This document shows positions 1 through 8,561 of a DNA stretch of 64,000 nt, in pieces. Below the pieces are notes generated by a model. The model searched no databases. It worked only from the letters and a program-made list of their open reading frames with translations, and was not told the origin of the DNA. Source of the DNA: JACPYF01 sp947085525 (GTDB lineage Bacteria > Patescibacteriota > Saccharimonadia > Saccharimonadales > Saccharimonadaceae); the NCBI GenBank assembly GCA_947085525.1, contig CAMTWU010000008.1, forward strand, positions 1 through 64,000, in the 5' to 3' direction. The position numbers and the translations under genes are program-made. Every line of letters begins with the position of its first letter. Position 1 is the first letter of the stretch.

Positions 1-492
1 AACGACGGTTACAACGCAGTACAAGTAGGATTTGGCATGGGTAAGAACCTGAGCAAGGCCGTCGCTGGACACGTTAAGTCCAGCAAAACCACCCCCAAGC
101 ATCTGCACGAAGTGCGGGTTGCCGAACTACCAGCCGACGTTAAAGTCGGTGATGTATTCGATACGAGCGTCTTTGAACTCGGCGAAGTGGTGAGCGTGAC
201 AGGAACTTCAAAAGGTAAAGGTTTTGCCGGAACCGTGAAGCGTCACAACTTTAATACTAGTAAACGTACTCATGGTGGTAACGGAAACGTTCGTAAACCA
301 GGTTCAATTGGCTCTATGTACCCTCAGAAGGTATTTAAAGGCAAACGAATGGCTGGTCACATGGGTGCAGAACAAGTCACAGTCAAAGGTCTCAAAGTTG
401 CATATATCAGCTCTGAGGATAACCTAATTGGCGTACGTGGCGCTGTTCCAGGTCCTCGTCGAGGCCTCGTAACTATAGGAGGAGCTGTCTAA
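1..492 (+). CDS. rplC: 50S ribosomal protein L3, 3' part (cut by window start)
   Basis: L3 binds 23S rRNA near the peptidyl transferase centre. The frame is already open at base 1 (NDGYNAVQVGFG), so only about the last 163 residues of a roughly 210-residue protein are here. The Gly-rich segment GTSKGKGFAGTVKRHNF and the C-terminal PGPRRGLVTI are characteristic. The internal ATG at 37 is not the real start. The stop overlaps the rplD start as TAATG, and a strong AGGAGG lies inside the last codons, so L4 translation is probably coupled. Confidence 0.95.
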   Translation, partial: NDGYNAVQVGFGMGKNLSKAVAGHVKSSKTTPKHLHEVRVAELPADVKVGDVFDTSVFELGEVVSVTGTSKGKGFAGTVKRHNFNTSKRTHGGNGNVRKPGSIGSMYPQKVFKGKRMAGHMGAEQVTVKGLKVAYISSEDNLIGVRGAVPGPRRGLVTIGGAV

Positions 493-1106
493 TGGCTGAA
501 ACTACTGCAACAAAGAAACCTACCCTAGACAAGGCAGTATTCGACGTGGAAGTAAAAAACCACGAACTCCTAAAGCTTGCATATGATTCATATCTAGCAA
601 ATAGCCGTGGTGCAAACGCAACGACAAAGCGTCGTGGCGAAGTACGCGGTGGTGGTAAGAAACCTTGGAAACAAAAAGGAACTGGACGTGCACGTTTCGG
701 TTCTAGCCGTAACCCTATCTGGCGTGGTGGTGGTATTGTGTTTGGTCCACTCGGTAACGAGAACTACACCAAGACCGTTCCAGCTACTAGCAAACGTCTA
801 GCAGTGCGCCAAGCACTAACACTAGCTAAAGCAGCTGACAAAATTGTCATAGCTGACCTTCTAACGACTGGTAAAACTAGCGAAGTAGCTGCATTTTTGA
901 CTAAACAAAAACTAGATGTACGCCGCGTACTAATAGTTCCAGAAGCAAAAACAGAGCAGTTAACCCGTGCAACCAAAAACGTACAATCAGTTGAACTAAT
1001 CAGTCCAACCTACCTAACTGTGTTCCACATCCTAAATGCTGACAAGATTGTTATCAGCGCTAAAGCGTTGCCGAAAATTGAAGCATGGCTGAAAGGAGAC
1101 AAATAA
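492..1106 (+). CDS. rplD: 50S ribosomal protein L4
   Basis: L4 (204 aa, normal length) has a globular domain and a long loop that reaches into the exit tunnel. The loop is visible around residues 45-85 with the conserved GGGKKPWKQKGTGRARFGS segment. The start overlaps the L3 stop by one base. Its own last codons hold AAGGAG, the ribosome binding site for rplW. In several bacteria L4 represses this operon; no leader can be judged because the operon start is outside the window. Confidence 0.97.
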   Translation: MAETTATKKPTLDKAVFDVEVKNHELLKLAYDSYLANSRGANATTKRRGEVRGGGKKPWKQKGTGRARFGSSRNPIWRGGGIVFGPLGNENYTKTVPATSKRLAVRQALTLAKAADKIVIADLLTTGKTSEVAAFLTKQKLDVRRVLIVPEAKTEQLTRATKNVQSVELISPTYLTVFHILNADKIVISAKALPKIEAWLKGDK

Positions 1107-1429
1107 TGAGTATTCTAACTATTATTCCTATCGCCACTGAAAAGGCTTATGCAACTAGCTTGTCTAATACTTATACCTTCAAGGTTCCTATGACTGCTAA
1201 CAAACAGCAAATTATTGCTGCTGTCGAAGCTCAATATGGTGTCAGCGTCAAAGACGTTCGTACATTGATACAAAATGGCAAAACAATTACTGTGTCTCGC
1301 GGCAAACGTGCTCGACCGACTACTACCAAGCGTGTAGATGTCAAAAAGGCATACGTTAGTCTAAGCGAAGGCAGCAGTATCAAGCTGTTCGAAGAGCAAG
1401 CTAAAGAAGACGCAAAGGAGACTAAGTAA
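1106..1429 (+). CDS. rplW: 50S ribosomal protein L23
   Basis: L23 (107 aa) sits at the tunnel exit and docks trigger factor, SRP and SecYEG. The start at 1106 is chosen over an in-frame ATG at 1085: it gives the usual N-terminus (MSILTIIPIATEKAY), forms TAATG with the rplD stop, and has GAAAGGAG nine bases upstream. The conserved YTFKVPMTANKQQI strand is present. The acidic-basic tail ends in ETK, whose codons carry the site for rplB. Confidence 0.96.
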   Translation: MSILTIIPIATEKAYATSLSNTYTFKVPMTANKQQIIAAVEAQYGVSVKDVRTLIQNGKTITVSRGKRARPTTTKRVDVKKAYVSLSEGSSIKLFEEQAKEDAKETK

Positions 1430-2268
1430 TGGCTATTAAACAATACAAGCCAACTACTCCCGGCCGTCGAGGTATGAGTTCTCAGGACTTTGACCAGATT
1501 ACAACTCGTAAACCGCTAAAAAGCCTGATCAAGACGAAAAAGCAAAACGCCGGTCGTAACAACACTGGCCGTATAACTGTTCGTCACCGTGGTGGCGGTG
1601 TCAAACGTCACTATCGTTTGGTAAATCACAAACTTGCACCAGGAACTGTTGCAACTGTTGAACATATCGAATACGACCCGAACCGTAGCGCACGTATCGC
1701 ACGTATCAAAGACCAACACGGTCTGTATCACTACGTGATTGCTGATACTCAGATGCGTCAAGGTCACAAGATTACATCTGGTGCCGAGGCTCCAATCGAA
1801 TCTAGTAACCGTCTACCACTCTCGAGCATTCCAAACGGTACAACTATCTATAATATTGAGATTTCACCAGGCAAAGGTGGCCAAATGGCTCGCGGAGCCG
1901 GTACAAAAGCTCAACTAATGGCAAAAGAAGGTGATTACGCACAGGTCAAGTTGCCATCAGGAGAAGTTCGTCGTTTCCGCGTAGAATGTATGGCTAGTAT
2001 CGGTACTGTTGGTAACGTCCAACACCAAAACATCAAGATTGGTTCTGCCGGTCGTAACCGTAAAAAAGGTATCCGTCCATCTGTTCGTGGTGTCGTCATG
2101 AACGCGACTGATCACCCACATGGTGGTGGTGATGGTGGTTCACACGGTCCAGGTAAAGCGCCACGTACTCCGTGGGGGCAATTGACACTTGGTTACCGAA
2201 CACGTCGCCGCAAGTACAGCAATAAATTGATTGTCAAATCTCGACATGAAGCAAAGAGGAAGAGGTAA
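1429..2268 (+). CDS. rplB: 50S ribosomal protein L2
   Basis: L2 (279 aa, usual length) is needed for subunit joining and peptidyl transfer. RHRGGGVKRHYR near residue 52 is the RNA-binding N-terminal part. NATDHPHGGGDGGSHG near residue 224 holds the conserved His region close to the catalytic centre. The start overlaps the L23 stop. The C-terminus is very basic (KSRHEAKRKR). Three bases separate it from rpsS. Confidence 0.98.
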   Translation: MAIKQYKPTTPGRRGMSSQDFDQITTRKPLKSLIKTKKQNAGRNNTGRITVRHRGGGVKRHYRLVNHKLAPGTVATVEHIEYDPNRSARIARIKDQHGLYHYVIADTQMRQGHKITSGAEAPIESSNRLPLSSIPNGTTIYNIEISPGKGGQMARGAGTKAQLMAKEGDYAQVKLPSGEVRRFRVECMASIGTVGNVQHQNIKIGSAGRNRKKGIRPSVRGVVMNATDHPHGGGDGGSHGPGKAPRTPWGQLTLGYRTRRRKYSNKLIVKSRHEAKRKR

Positions 2269-2271
2269 AAT

Positions 2272-2538
2272 ATGAGTCGTTCACTGAAAAAAGGACCATT
2301 TGTAGATTTCAAGCTTGCCAAGAAAGTGGCGGCATTGGGAACTGATGATCGAACTGTTATCAAAACATGGGCTCGCGCCAGTACTATTTCACCAGAAATG
2401 GTTGGACGTACTATCGCTGTTCATAACGGACGCTTACACGTTCCTGTGTATGTATCTGAAAACATGGTTGGTCACAAGTTGGGTGAGTTTTCACCTACTC
2501 GCAAGTTCCGCAAACACGGTGGAAAGGATAAAAAGTAG
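2272..2538 (+). CDS. rpsS: 30S ribosomal protein S19
   Basis: S19 (88 aa) is in the small-subunit head and pairs with S13. It starts with the family signature MSRSLKKGPFVD and has HNGRLHVPVYV and GHKLGEFSPTRKFRKHGG. AGAGGAAGAGG in the end of rplB is the ribosome binding site. Confidence 0.97.
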   Translation: MSRSLKKGPFVDFKLAKKVAALGTDDRTVIKTWARASTISPEMVGRTIAVHNGRLHVPVYVSENMVGHKLGEFSPTRKFRKHGGKDKK

Positions 2539-2541
2539 ATC

Positions 2542-2940
2542 ATGGCTGATGTAATTACAGGAAAAGCTATAGCTCGTGGTGTACAACAGACTCCACGTAA
2601 AGTTGGCCTAGTTGCTAGCCTAGTTCGTGGCCGTACAGTTGCTGATGCGCTAACTATCCTAGAACACACACCGAAACGTGCTGCTAAACCAGTTGCAAAG
2701 GTTATTGCCAGTGCCGCTGCGAACGCAACGAACACTTTCGGTGCCAAGGAAGACACGCTAGTGATTGCTAACTTGCAAGTTACCAGTGGTCCTCGTCTGA
2801 AACGTTTCCGTCCAATTGCTCGTGGTTCTGCGAACCCATACATTAAACGAACTGCTCATATTCATGTAGAAGTCAGTGGTGAATTGAAACCGAAAAAGAA
2901 ACCAGCTGCGAAAAAAGCTGATAAAGTGGAGACTAAATAA
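2542..2940 (+). CDS. rplV: 50S ribosomal protein L22
   Basis: L22 (132 aa) lines the exit tunnel with L4. The core (about 110 aa) covers ARGVQQTPRKVGLVASLVRG through the tunnel hairpin RLKRFRPIARGSANPYIKR. A Lys/Ala-rich tail of about 20 residues follows and ends in ETK, encoding the binding site for rpsC. The stop overlaps the rpsC start. Confidence 0.97.
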   Translation: MADVITGKAIARGVQQTPRKVGLVASLVRGRTVADALTILEHTPKRAAKPVAKVIASAAANATNTFGAKEDTLVIANLQVTSGPRLKRFRPIARGSANPYIKRTAHIHVEVSGELKPKKKPAAKKADKVETK

Positions 2941-3572
2941 TGGGACAAAAAGTAAACCCAATTAGCATGCGTCTTCAGCTAACTAAAAACTGGCGTTCAC
3001 GTTGGTTTGTAGCTAACAAGCGTGATTTTGCACAGTGGCTCAACGAAGATGTACAAATTCGTAACTTGATCGAAAAGAAATTTGCTGCACGTCCAACAAT
3101 CAACTTGATTGAGATCGAACGTCGTGGCGGTCAAGTAGAAGTCACTATTCATACTGCAAAAGCTGGTGTTGTGATCGGCCGTGGTGGTGCAGGCGTTAAC
3201 GAACTACGTGATGCTATCGTCAAACTAGTTAAACAACCAGTTCGAATCAACATCGAAGAAGTCAAACGTCCTGACCTAGCCGCAAAGCTAGTTGCCGAGA
3301 ACATCGCGCATCAGCTAGAACGTCGTATTAATTTCCGTCGTGCTATCAAAATGGCTGCACAAAACACTATGAATGCTGGTGCAAAAGGTATTCGTATCGA
3401 AGTTGCTGGACGTCTGAACGGTGCTGAGATGTCACGTCGTGAAAAACTGATCAATGGTTCTGTACCACTGCACACTATCCGAGCTAATATCGACTATCAC
3501 GGTGCAACAGCCAAGACCAAAACTGGTGTGATTGGTGTCAAAGTATGGATCTATAAGGGAGAGGCTGTCTAA
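2940..3572 (+). CDS. rpsC: 30S ribosomal protein S3
   Basis: S3 (210 aa) lies at the mRNA entry channel. MGQKVNPISMRL is the family N-terminus. A type II KH domain contains AGVVIGRGGAGVNELR, the GxxG loop, around residue 76. The C-terminal domain (GRLNGAEMSRREKLINGSVPLHTIRANIDY) is complete. The stop and the rplP start overlap. Confidence 0.98.
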   Translation: MGQKVNPISMRLQLTKNWRSRWFVANKRDFAQWLNEDVQIRNLIEKKFAARPTINLIEIERRGGQVEVTIHTAKAGVVIGRGGAGVNELRDAIVKLVKQPVRINIEEVKRPDLAAKLVAENIAHQLERRINFRRAIKMAAQNTMNAGAKGIRIEVAGRLNGAEMSRREKLINGSVPLHTIRANIDYHGATAKTKTGVIGVKVWIYKGEAV

Positions 3573-3985
3573 TGTTACTGCCAAAGAAAACTAAATTCCG
3601 CAAAGTCCGAAAAGGCAAAAACAAAGGCGTTGCTACTAGTGGTAACTACATTGCTTTCGGTGATTACGGTTTGCAAAGTATGACTAACGAACGTATTACC
3701 TCTCGTCAGATCGAGTCTGCACGTCAGGCTATGACTCGTTATATCAAACGTGGTGGTAAAATCTGGATCCGTATTTTCCCTCACACTCCAGTAACTCGTA
3801 AACCACAAGATGTAAAAATGGGTAGCGGAAAAGGTAACCCAGAGTTTTTCGTTGCCAAGGTAAAGTCTGGAACTGTCATGTTTGAAATGAAAGGTGTTGA
3901 TGAAGAGCAAGCGCGTGAAGCAATGCGTCTAGCTGCGCATAAACTACCTGTCAAAACACGTTTCATTCGTAGGGAGGATGCATAA
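3572..3985 (+). CDS. rplP: 50S ribosomal protein L16
   Basis: L16 (137 aa) contacts A-site tRNA and 5S rRNA. It begins MLLPKKTKFRKVRKGKNKG and has RGGKIWIRIFPHTPVTRKP, the usual conserved core. GGGAGAGG in the end of rpsC serves as its binding site. Two bases separate it from rpmC. Confidence 0.97.
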   Translation: MLLPKKTKFRKVRKGKNKGVATSGNYIAFGDYGLQSMTNERITSRQIESARQAMTRYIKRGGKIWIRIFPHTPVTRKPQDVKMGSGKGNPEFFVAKVKSGTVMFEMKGVDEEQAREAMRLAAHKLPVKTRFIRREDA

Positions 3986-3987
3986 CC

Positions 3988-4221
3988 ATGGCTACAACTA
4001 AAACTACCAAGAAAACAGCAAAGAAAGTTGTTGATTTGACCAAGAAAACTGTAGCCGAACTAAATGCTGAGCTGATCACGACACAGACTGATCTAGTGGA
4101 TGCCAAGCGTTCACATGCAGCTCGTGAATTAGTCAGTACCGTTCGTATCAAAGAACTACGTCGACAAGTTGCACGCATCAAGACGGCTCTAAGCCACCAA
4201 ATGAAAGAGGAGACCAAGTAA
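3988..4221 (+). CDS. rpmC: 50S ribosomal protein L29
   Basis: L29 (77 aa) is a two-helix protein near the tunnel exit. The core starts at about residue 16 (LTKKTVAELNAELI) and contains ARELVSTVRIKELRRQVARIKTAL. The N-terminal run of Thr/Lys is an extension compared with typical 60-70 aa members. It ends in EETK, whose codons hold GAGGAG for rpsQ. Confidence 0.95.
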   Translation: MATTKTTKKTAKKVVDLTKKTVAELNAELITTQTDLVDAKRSHAARELVSTVRIKELRRQVARIKTALSHQMKEETK

Positions 4222-4523
4222 TGTCAAGAAAAATAACCGGTATTGTCACCAGCGATAAAGCTGACAAGACTATCCAAATCACACTTACAAGTCGTTTGAC
4301 TCATCCTTTGTATGGCAAACAATATACTCGTAGCCGTAAATTTGCTGCACATGATGAAAGCAACGTTGCAAAAATAGGTGACACAGTAGAAATCGAAGAA
4401 GTTCGTCCTATTAGCCGCACAAAGAGCTTTACACTAGTGAAAGTTATCCAACGCGGTCACGAAGAAGTTGCAATTAAAGAAGAGCCAGCAGCTGAAGTGA
4501 AGGCAAAAGAGGAGACTAAGTAA
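4221..4523 (+). CDS. rpsQ: 30S ribosomal protein S17
   Basis: S17 (100 aa) is an OB-fold protein binding 16S rRNA. GIVTSDKADKTIQI and HPLYGKQYTRSRKFAAHDE are conserved. About 17 Glu/Lys-rich residues extend the C-terminus beyond the usual 80-85 aa, ending in EETK, which encodes the site for rplN. TAATG overlaps occur at both ends. Confidence 0.96.
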   Translation: MSRKITGIVTSDKADKTIQITLTSRLTHPLYGKQYTRSRKFAAHDESNVAKIGDTVEIEEVRPISRTKSFTLVKVIQRGHEEVAIKEEPAAEVKAKEETK

Positions 4524-4891
4524 TGATCCAACAAGAATCACGTTTGAAGGTCTGCGACAACAGCGGTGCAAAGGAAATCCTATGTATCCGTGTGCTCGGT
4601 GGTACTCGTCGTCGTTATGCTCGTGTTGGTGATATTATTGTCGCCACCGTCAAAGACGCCAGTCCAACCGGTACAGTGAAAAAGAAAACTGTGGTTAAAG
4701 CAGTCGTTGTTCGTACTGTAAACAAAATTAACCGTAAAGATGGCAGCACTATCGCATTTGACGATAACGCAGCAGTTATTATCGGTGATGACAAACAACC
4801 ACGTGCAACTCGTGTCTTTGGCCCTATCCCACGTGAACTACGTGAGCTTGGTTACGCAAAGATCGTTAGCTTAGCACCGGAGGTACTCTAA
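4523..4891 (+). CDS. rplN: 50S ribosomal protein L14
   Basis: L14 (122 aa, exact family length) is a beta-barrel at the subunit interface. MIQQESRLKVCDNSGAKE is the family start, and TRVFGPIPRELRELGYAKIVSLAPEVL the family end. One base separates it from rplX, with GGAGG in its final codons. Confidence 0.98.
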   Translation: MIQQESRLKVCDNSGAKEILCIRVLGGTRRRYARVGDIIVATVKDASPTGTVKKKTVVKAVVVRTVNKINRKDGSTIAFDDNAAVIIGDDKQPRATRVFGPIPRELRELGYAKIVSLAPEVL

Positions 4892-4892
4892 T

Positions 4893-5210
4893 ATGGCTAT
4901 TTCACGAATCAAACAAGGTGACTCTGTAAAGATTGTCAGCGGTAGCAAAAAAGGCAAGATCGCAACTGTGCAGACAATCAAAGGTGACAAAGTATTCCTA
5001 TCAGGAATCGGTAACCGCAAACGTCACCAAGCAGCAAACACTGTTGCACCAGCAGGTAAGAGAGACATTCAACTACCTATTCACATCAGTAACGTTGCAT
5101 TAATCATCGACACAAAGACGAACAAAACGAGTCGTGTCGGTACATCAGTAAAACCAAATGGCGACAAAATTCGAATCGCCCGTCAAGCTAAAGGAAAGGA
5201 GATCAAGTAA
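4893..5210 (+). CDS. rplX: 50S ribosomal protein L24
   Basis: L24 (105 aa) starts 50S assembly. It carries a KOW motif (QGDSVKIVSGSKKGKIATVQ, residues 8-27) and HISNVALID-like residues further on. The last codons contain AAAGGAGATC, the site for rplE. The stop overlaps the rplE start. Confidence 0.97.
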   Translation: MAISRIKQGDSVKIVSGSKKGKIATVQTIKGDKVFLSGIGNRKRHQAANTVAPAGKRDIQLPIHISNVALIIDTKTNKTSRVGTSVKPNGDKIRIARQAKGKEIK

Positions 5211-5788
5211 TGGCTAAAACTGAAATCACAATTATGGCACCAAGACTGAAGTCTCTATATGATGAGAAGTTTGTCAAAGAACTAGTGAAAGACCTAGAAC
5301 TTAGCAACCCTCACCAGGCTCCTCGCTTGGAAAAAATCATTGTTTCTAGCGGTATTGGCAAGAACAAAGACGACAAACGTTTTTACGAAGTTGTCACTAA
5401 CACCATCACAAAAATCACTGGTCAAAAACCAGTTGATCGTATGGCTAAAAAATCAATTGCAGGCTTTAAAATCCGTGCAGGCATGAACCGAGTTGGTGTC
5501 AGTGTGACACTACGTGGTGCACGCATGTATGAGTTTCTAGACCGTCTGACAAATGTTGCATTACCTCGTGTTCGTGACTTTCACGGCATCAAGCGAAAAG
5601 CATTTGATAAATCAGGCAACTACAGCCTAGGTATCAATGACCAATCAGTATTTCCTGAGCTTAATTACGAAGACACAAATGTTCTGCATGGTTTGCAAGT
5701 AACATTTGTGATTGACCAAGGTAGTCCAGAGAAATCACGTGCATTATTAGAAAAATTCGGCTTGCCGTTTGAGAAAGGAGGCAAATAA
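5210..5788 (+). CDS. rplE: 50S ribosomal protein L5
   Basis: L5 (192 aa) binds 5S rRNA and P-site tRNA in the central protuberance. Conserved parts are NPHQAPRLEKIIVSSGIG, GQKPVDRMAKKSIAGFKIRAG and the C-terminal DRLTNVALPRVRDFHGI. An N-terminal extension of about 10 residues precedes RLKSLYDEK; the ATG at 5225 is a possible alternative start, but the TAATG overlap supports 5210. Confidence 0.97.
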   Translation: MAKTEITIMAPRLKSLYDEKFVKELVKDLELSNPHQAPRLEKIIVSSGIGKNKDDKRFYEVVTNTITKITGQKPVDRMAKKSIAGFKIRAGMNRVGVSVTLRGARMYEFLDRLTNVALPRVRDFHGIKRKAFDKSGNYSLGINDQSVFPELNYEDTNVLHGLQVTFVIDQGSPEKSRALLEKFGLPFEKGGK

Positions 5789-5789
5789 C

Positions 5790-6059
5790 ATGGCCAAGAA
5801 ATCTGCAGTCGCCCGCGACGAAAAAAGAAAGAAAATGATCCTAAAATTTGCCGCCAAACGCGCTGAACTAAAGGCAGCTGGTGATCTAGAAGGGTTGGCT
5901 AAGTTGCCTCTCAACTCTAGCCCAACTCGCTGGAAGAACCGTGATGTTCTAACTGGCCGTCCACACGCCTACATGCGTCGATTCGGTCTATCCCGTATTA
6001 GTTTTAGAGAAAAAGCATCAAAAGGTGAAATCCCTGGTGTTGTAAAGAGTAGTTGGTAA
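5790..6059 (+). CDS. rpsN: 30S ribosomal protein S14, zinc-independent form
   Basis: S14 (89 aa) sits in the small-subunit head. The start at 5790 (MAKKSAVARDEKRKKM) is chosen over an upstream in-frame TTG at 5769 because GAAAGGAGG lies just before it. The protein lacks the CxxC...CxxC zinc ribbon of the short S14 type. RDVLTGRPHAYMRRFGLSRISFRE is the conserved C-terminal part. Confidence 0.96.
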   Translation: MAKKSAVARDEKRKKMILKFAAKRAELKAAGDLEGLAKLPLNSSPTRWKNRDVLTGRPHAYMRRFGLSRISFREKASKGEIPGVVKSSW

Positions 6060-6079
6060 GAAAGGAGAAAGAAGAATAT

Positions 6080-6481
6080 ATGTCATTACAATCTACAGAC
6101 CCTATCGCTGACTTACTAACTCGTATCCGAAACGCAATTATGGTTGGCAAAACCGAAGTTCGTGTTCCTACGAGCAAATTAAAGGCGGTTGTCGCTCGTG
6201 AACTACTAAAAGCTGGCTATCTATACGCTGTAACTGAGGAAAAAGGCAAACCACGAGGTACGTTGGTTATCACTATCAACAAACCTGGTAGCAACGCCAA
6301 TATCACTGAACTAAAGCGAATCAGCAGCCCTGGCCGTCGTGTCTACACTGCTGCTAGTGACGTTCCAAAGGTCAAAAGTGGTCGTGGTATCGTTCTAGTG
6401 AGTACCTCAAAAGGGGTTATCAGTGGACGTGAAGCAGTTAAACAAAAACTTGGTGGCGAAGTGCTACTAAGTGTGTATTAG
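6080..6481 (+). CDS. rpsH: 30S ribosomal protein S8
   Basis: S8 (133 aa) binds the 16S central domain. The start at 6080 gives the usual DPIADLLTRIRNAI N-terminus; an in-frame upstream start at 6053 would add unrelated residues. AAAGGAG lies 12 bases upstream. The RNA-binding GRGIVLVSTSKGVISGREA is near the end. A 24-base gap follows before rplF. Confidence 0.97.
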   Translation: MSLQSTDPIADLLTRIRNAIMVGKTEVRVPTSKLKAVVARELLKAGYLYAVTEEKGKPRGTLVITINKPGSNANITELKRISSPGRRVYTAASDVPKVKSGRGIVLVSTSKGVISGREAVKQKLGGEVLLSVY

Positions 6482-6505
6482 AAAGAATATTAAGGAGAAA
6501 ATATA

Positions 6506-7042
6506 ATGAGTCGAATCGGAAAACTACCAGTAGCAATTCCAGATGGTGTGACAATCACGGTCGACGCTGACACAATTGTTGTCAAAGGGCCAAAGGGTGA
6601 GCTATCAACGCCAATCCTGAGCCACGTGAGCGTCAAAGTGGAAGATAAAGAACTAATTGTAACTCGTGCAAGCGACGAAAAAATTAGTAAATCTCAACAC
6701 GGACTAGTGCGTTCACTCATCCAGAATATGGTTATTGGTGTCACAAAAGGTTTTGAAAAACAATTAGAAGTTAACGGCGTTGGTTTTCGTATCAACGGTG
6801 GTGGCCAGAACATTGAAATGCAATTAGGTTTTTCACACCCAGTAAAATACCAAGCCCCACAGGGCGTTGATTTGAAAGTCGACAAGATGAAAATCACTGT
6901 CACTGGCGTTGATAAACAACAAGTCGGACAAGTTGCGGCTGAAATTCGTAGCTTGAAGAAGCCTGAGCCTTACAAAGGCAAAGGCATCAAGTATGTTGAC
7001 GAAGTCATCCTACGAAAAGCAGGAAAGGCAGGAGCAAAATAA
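6506..7042 (+). CDS. rplF: 50S ribosomal protein L6
   Basis: L6 (178 aa) has two related beta-alpha domains near the L7/L12 stalk base. MSRIGKLPVAIPDGV and the C-terminal RSLKKPEPYKGKGIKYVDE are diagnostic. AAGGAG precedes the start. Confidence 0.98.
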   Translation: MSRIGKLPVAIPDGVTITVDADTIVVKGPKGELSTPILSHVSVKVEDKELIVTRASDEKISKSQHGLVRSLIQNMVIGVTKGFEKQLEVNGVGFRINGGGQNIEMQLGFSHPVKYQAPQGVDLKVDKMKITVTGVDKQQVGQVAAEIRSLKKPEPYKGKGIKYVDEVILRKAGKAGAK

Positions 7043-7043
7043 T

Positions 7044-7400
7044 ATGAGTAATCATTTAGCAAAGAAAAAATTAGGCAAAACTCTACGTAAAAACAGAGTT
7101 CGTGCAAAAGTCAGTGGTACTGCTGCTCGTCCACGCTTGACTGTTACTATCAGCAACCTGCACGTTAGCGCACAGCTTGTTGATGACACATCTAGCAAAA
7201 CACTAGCCTATGCAACAACTGTTGGCTCAAAGGCTACCGGAACAACAACCGAAAAAGCAGCAGCTATCGGTAAAGATATTGCAGCAAAAGCACTGAGCGC
7301 AAAGATAACTAAAGTCGTATTTGATCGAAACGGTCGTGCATACGCAGGTCGCCTCAAAGCACTTGCAGACGCAGTTCGACAGGAAGGAGTTGAGGTATAG
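7044..7400 (+). CDS. rplR: 50S ribosomal protein L18
   Basis: L18 (118 aa) binds 5S rRNA. The ATG at 7044, one base after the rplF stop and with GGCAGGAG upstream, gives the normal length. The upstream in-frame start at 6993 lies inside rplF. VSGTAARPRLTVTISNLHVSAQLVDD and FDRNGRAYAGRLKALADAVRQEG are conserved. Confidence 0.96.
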   Translation: MSNHLAKKKLGKTLRKNRVRAKVSGTAARPRLTVTISNLHVSAQLVDDTSSKTLAYATTVGSKATGTTTEKAAAIGKDIAAKALSAKITKVVFDRNGRAYAGRLKALADAVRQEGVEV

Positions 7401-7402
7401 CC

Positions 7403-8038
7403 ATGGCAGAAGTAGCAAAAACTAATCAGAAAACTCAGCGTCCAGCTAATCGAGCAAACGGCGCACCTAGCGAGAGTTCACCATTTGAAGAAACGGTTAT
7501 CAATATCGACCGTGTCTCACGTGTTGTTAAAGGTGGACGTCGTTTCCGATTTAAAGCTCTCGTTGTTGTCGGTGATGGCAAAACTAAAGTTGGCGTAGGT
7601 GTCAGCAAAGGTCAAGACGTGCAATCAGCAGTCGCCAAAGCAACTGACGTTGCCAAGAAAAACTTGATCACTATCCCAGTACTAAACGGTACAATTCCAC
7701 ATGAAGCCGAAGTCAAACTATCTGGCGCACGAGTGTTGATCAAACCTGCAGCTCCTGGTACTGGTGTTATCGCTGGCGGTGTTGTGCGTCAAGTTATTAA
7801 CGTCACTGGTGTTCATAACCTTTTATCAAAATCACTAGGTAGTACGAACAAAGTCAACATTGCCTACGCAACTATCAAAGCGTTGGAATCATTAGTACCA
7901 CGCGAGAAATGGGTAACTACTGCAACTAAAAAAGGAAAAGGAGCAGCCGGAGATACGGATTCACTCCGTACCCCGAGCGATGAGGAAAAACCATCGGTTG
8001 TTCCTCATAAGCGAAGCGCTAGCAAGGAGACTAAATAA
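7403..8038 (+). CDS. rpsE: 30S ribosomal protein S5
   Basis: S5 (211 aa) helps translational accuracy. The N-terminal double-stranded-RNA-binding-like domain includes RVVKGGRRFRFKALVVVGDG (about residue 38), and the C-terminal domain has GTGVIAGGVVRQVINVTGV and SKSLGSTNKVNIAYAT. It has a longer tail than usual, ending in ETK. The next gene is rplO directly; the rpmD (L30) gene normally found here is absent. Confidence 0.97.
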   Translation: MAEVAKTNQKTQRPANRANGAPSESSPFEETVINIDRVSRVVKGGRRFRFKALVVVGDGKTKVGVGVSKGQDVQSAVAKATDVAKKNLITIPVLNGTIPHEAEVKLSGARVLIKPAAPGTGVIAGGVVRQVINVTGVHNLLSKSLGSTNKVNIAYATIKALESLVPREKWVTTATKKGKGAAGDTDSLRTPSDEEKPSVVPHKRSASKETK

Positions 8039-8529
8039 TGACTAAATATCACGAATTACAAGTTGAATCTAACAAGGCTAAAAAGCGTGTTGGTCGTGGT
8101 ATTGCTGCTGGTCAGGGTAAAACTGCCGGCCGTGGTACAAAAGGTCAACGATCTCGTACTGGTAAAAAACTTCGTGTTACCTTCATGGGTGGTCAACGAT
8201 CACTTATGCAAGCTATTCCGAAGGCGCGTGGATTTAAAACTATCCGCAAACCTGCACAAGCTGTATATCTGCAAGATCTAGAAGCTTTAAAAGGTAAAAC
8301 AGCTGATAACTTTAGCCTACATGCGGCTGGTCTAGTCAAAGACCCATACCACACAGTTAAAGTCATCAGCCGAGGCGAACTAAAGTCCAAAGTAACCTTA
8401 AAAGTGCAGTTTGCTAGTGAATCTGCAGTAGCAGCAATTGTAAAAGCTGGTGGAAGTTTTGACAAAGTTGCGGTACCATTGAGACAGACTAAAAAAGCTG
8501 AAGACAAAAAACCAACGGCTAAAAAGTAA
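8038..8529 (+). CDS. rplO: 50S ribosomal protein L15
   Basis: L15 (163 aa) is a late assembly protein. The Gly/Arg-rich N-terminus KKRVGRGIAAGQGKTAGRGT and GGQRSLMQAIPKARGF are typical. It overlaps the S5 stop by one base and ends in a Lys-rich tail. A 32-base gap with AAAGGAGGGTAAC leads into secY. Confidence 0.96.
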   Translation: MTKYHELQVESNKAKKRVGRGIAAGQGKTAGRGTKGQRSRTGKKLRVTFMGGQRSLMQAIPKARGFKTIRKPAQAVYLQDLEALKGKTADNFSLHAAGLVKDPYHTVKVISRGELKSKVTLKVQFASESAVAAIVKAGGSFDKVAVPLRQTKKAEDKKPTAKK

Positions 8530-8561
8530 GCAGAGACCTAGATAAAGGAGGGTAACTAAAG

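Noticed and set aside
764..976. Minus-strand frames inside the ribosomal operon
   Set aside because: They are mirror frames of conserved ribosomal genes, without start signals or family features.
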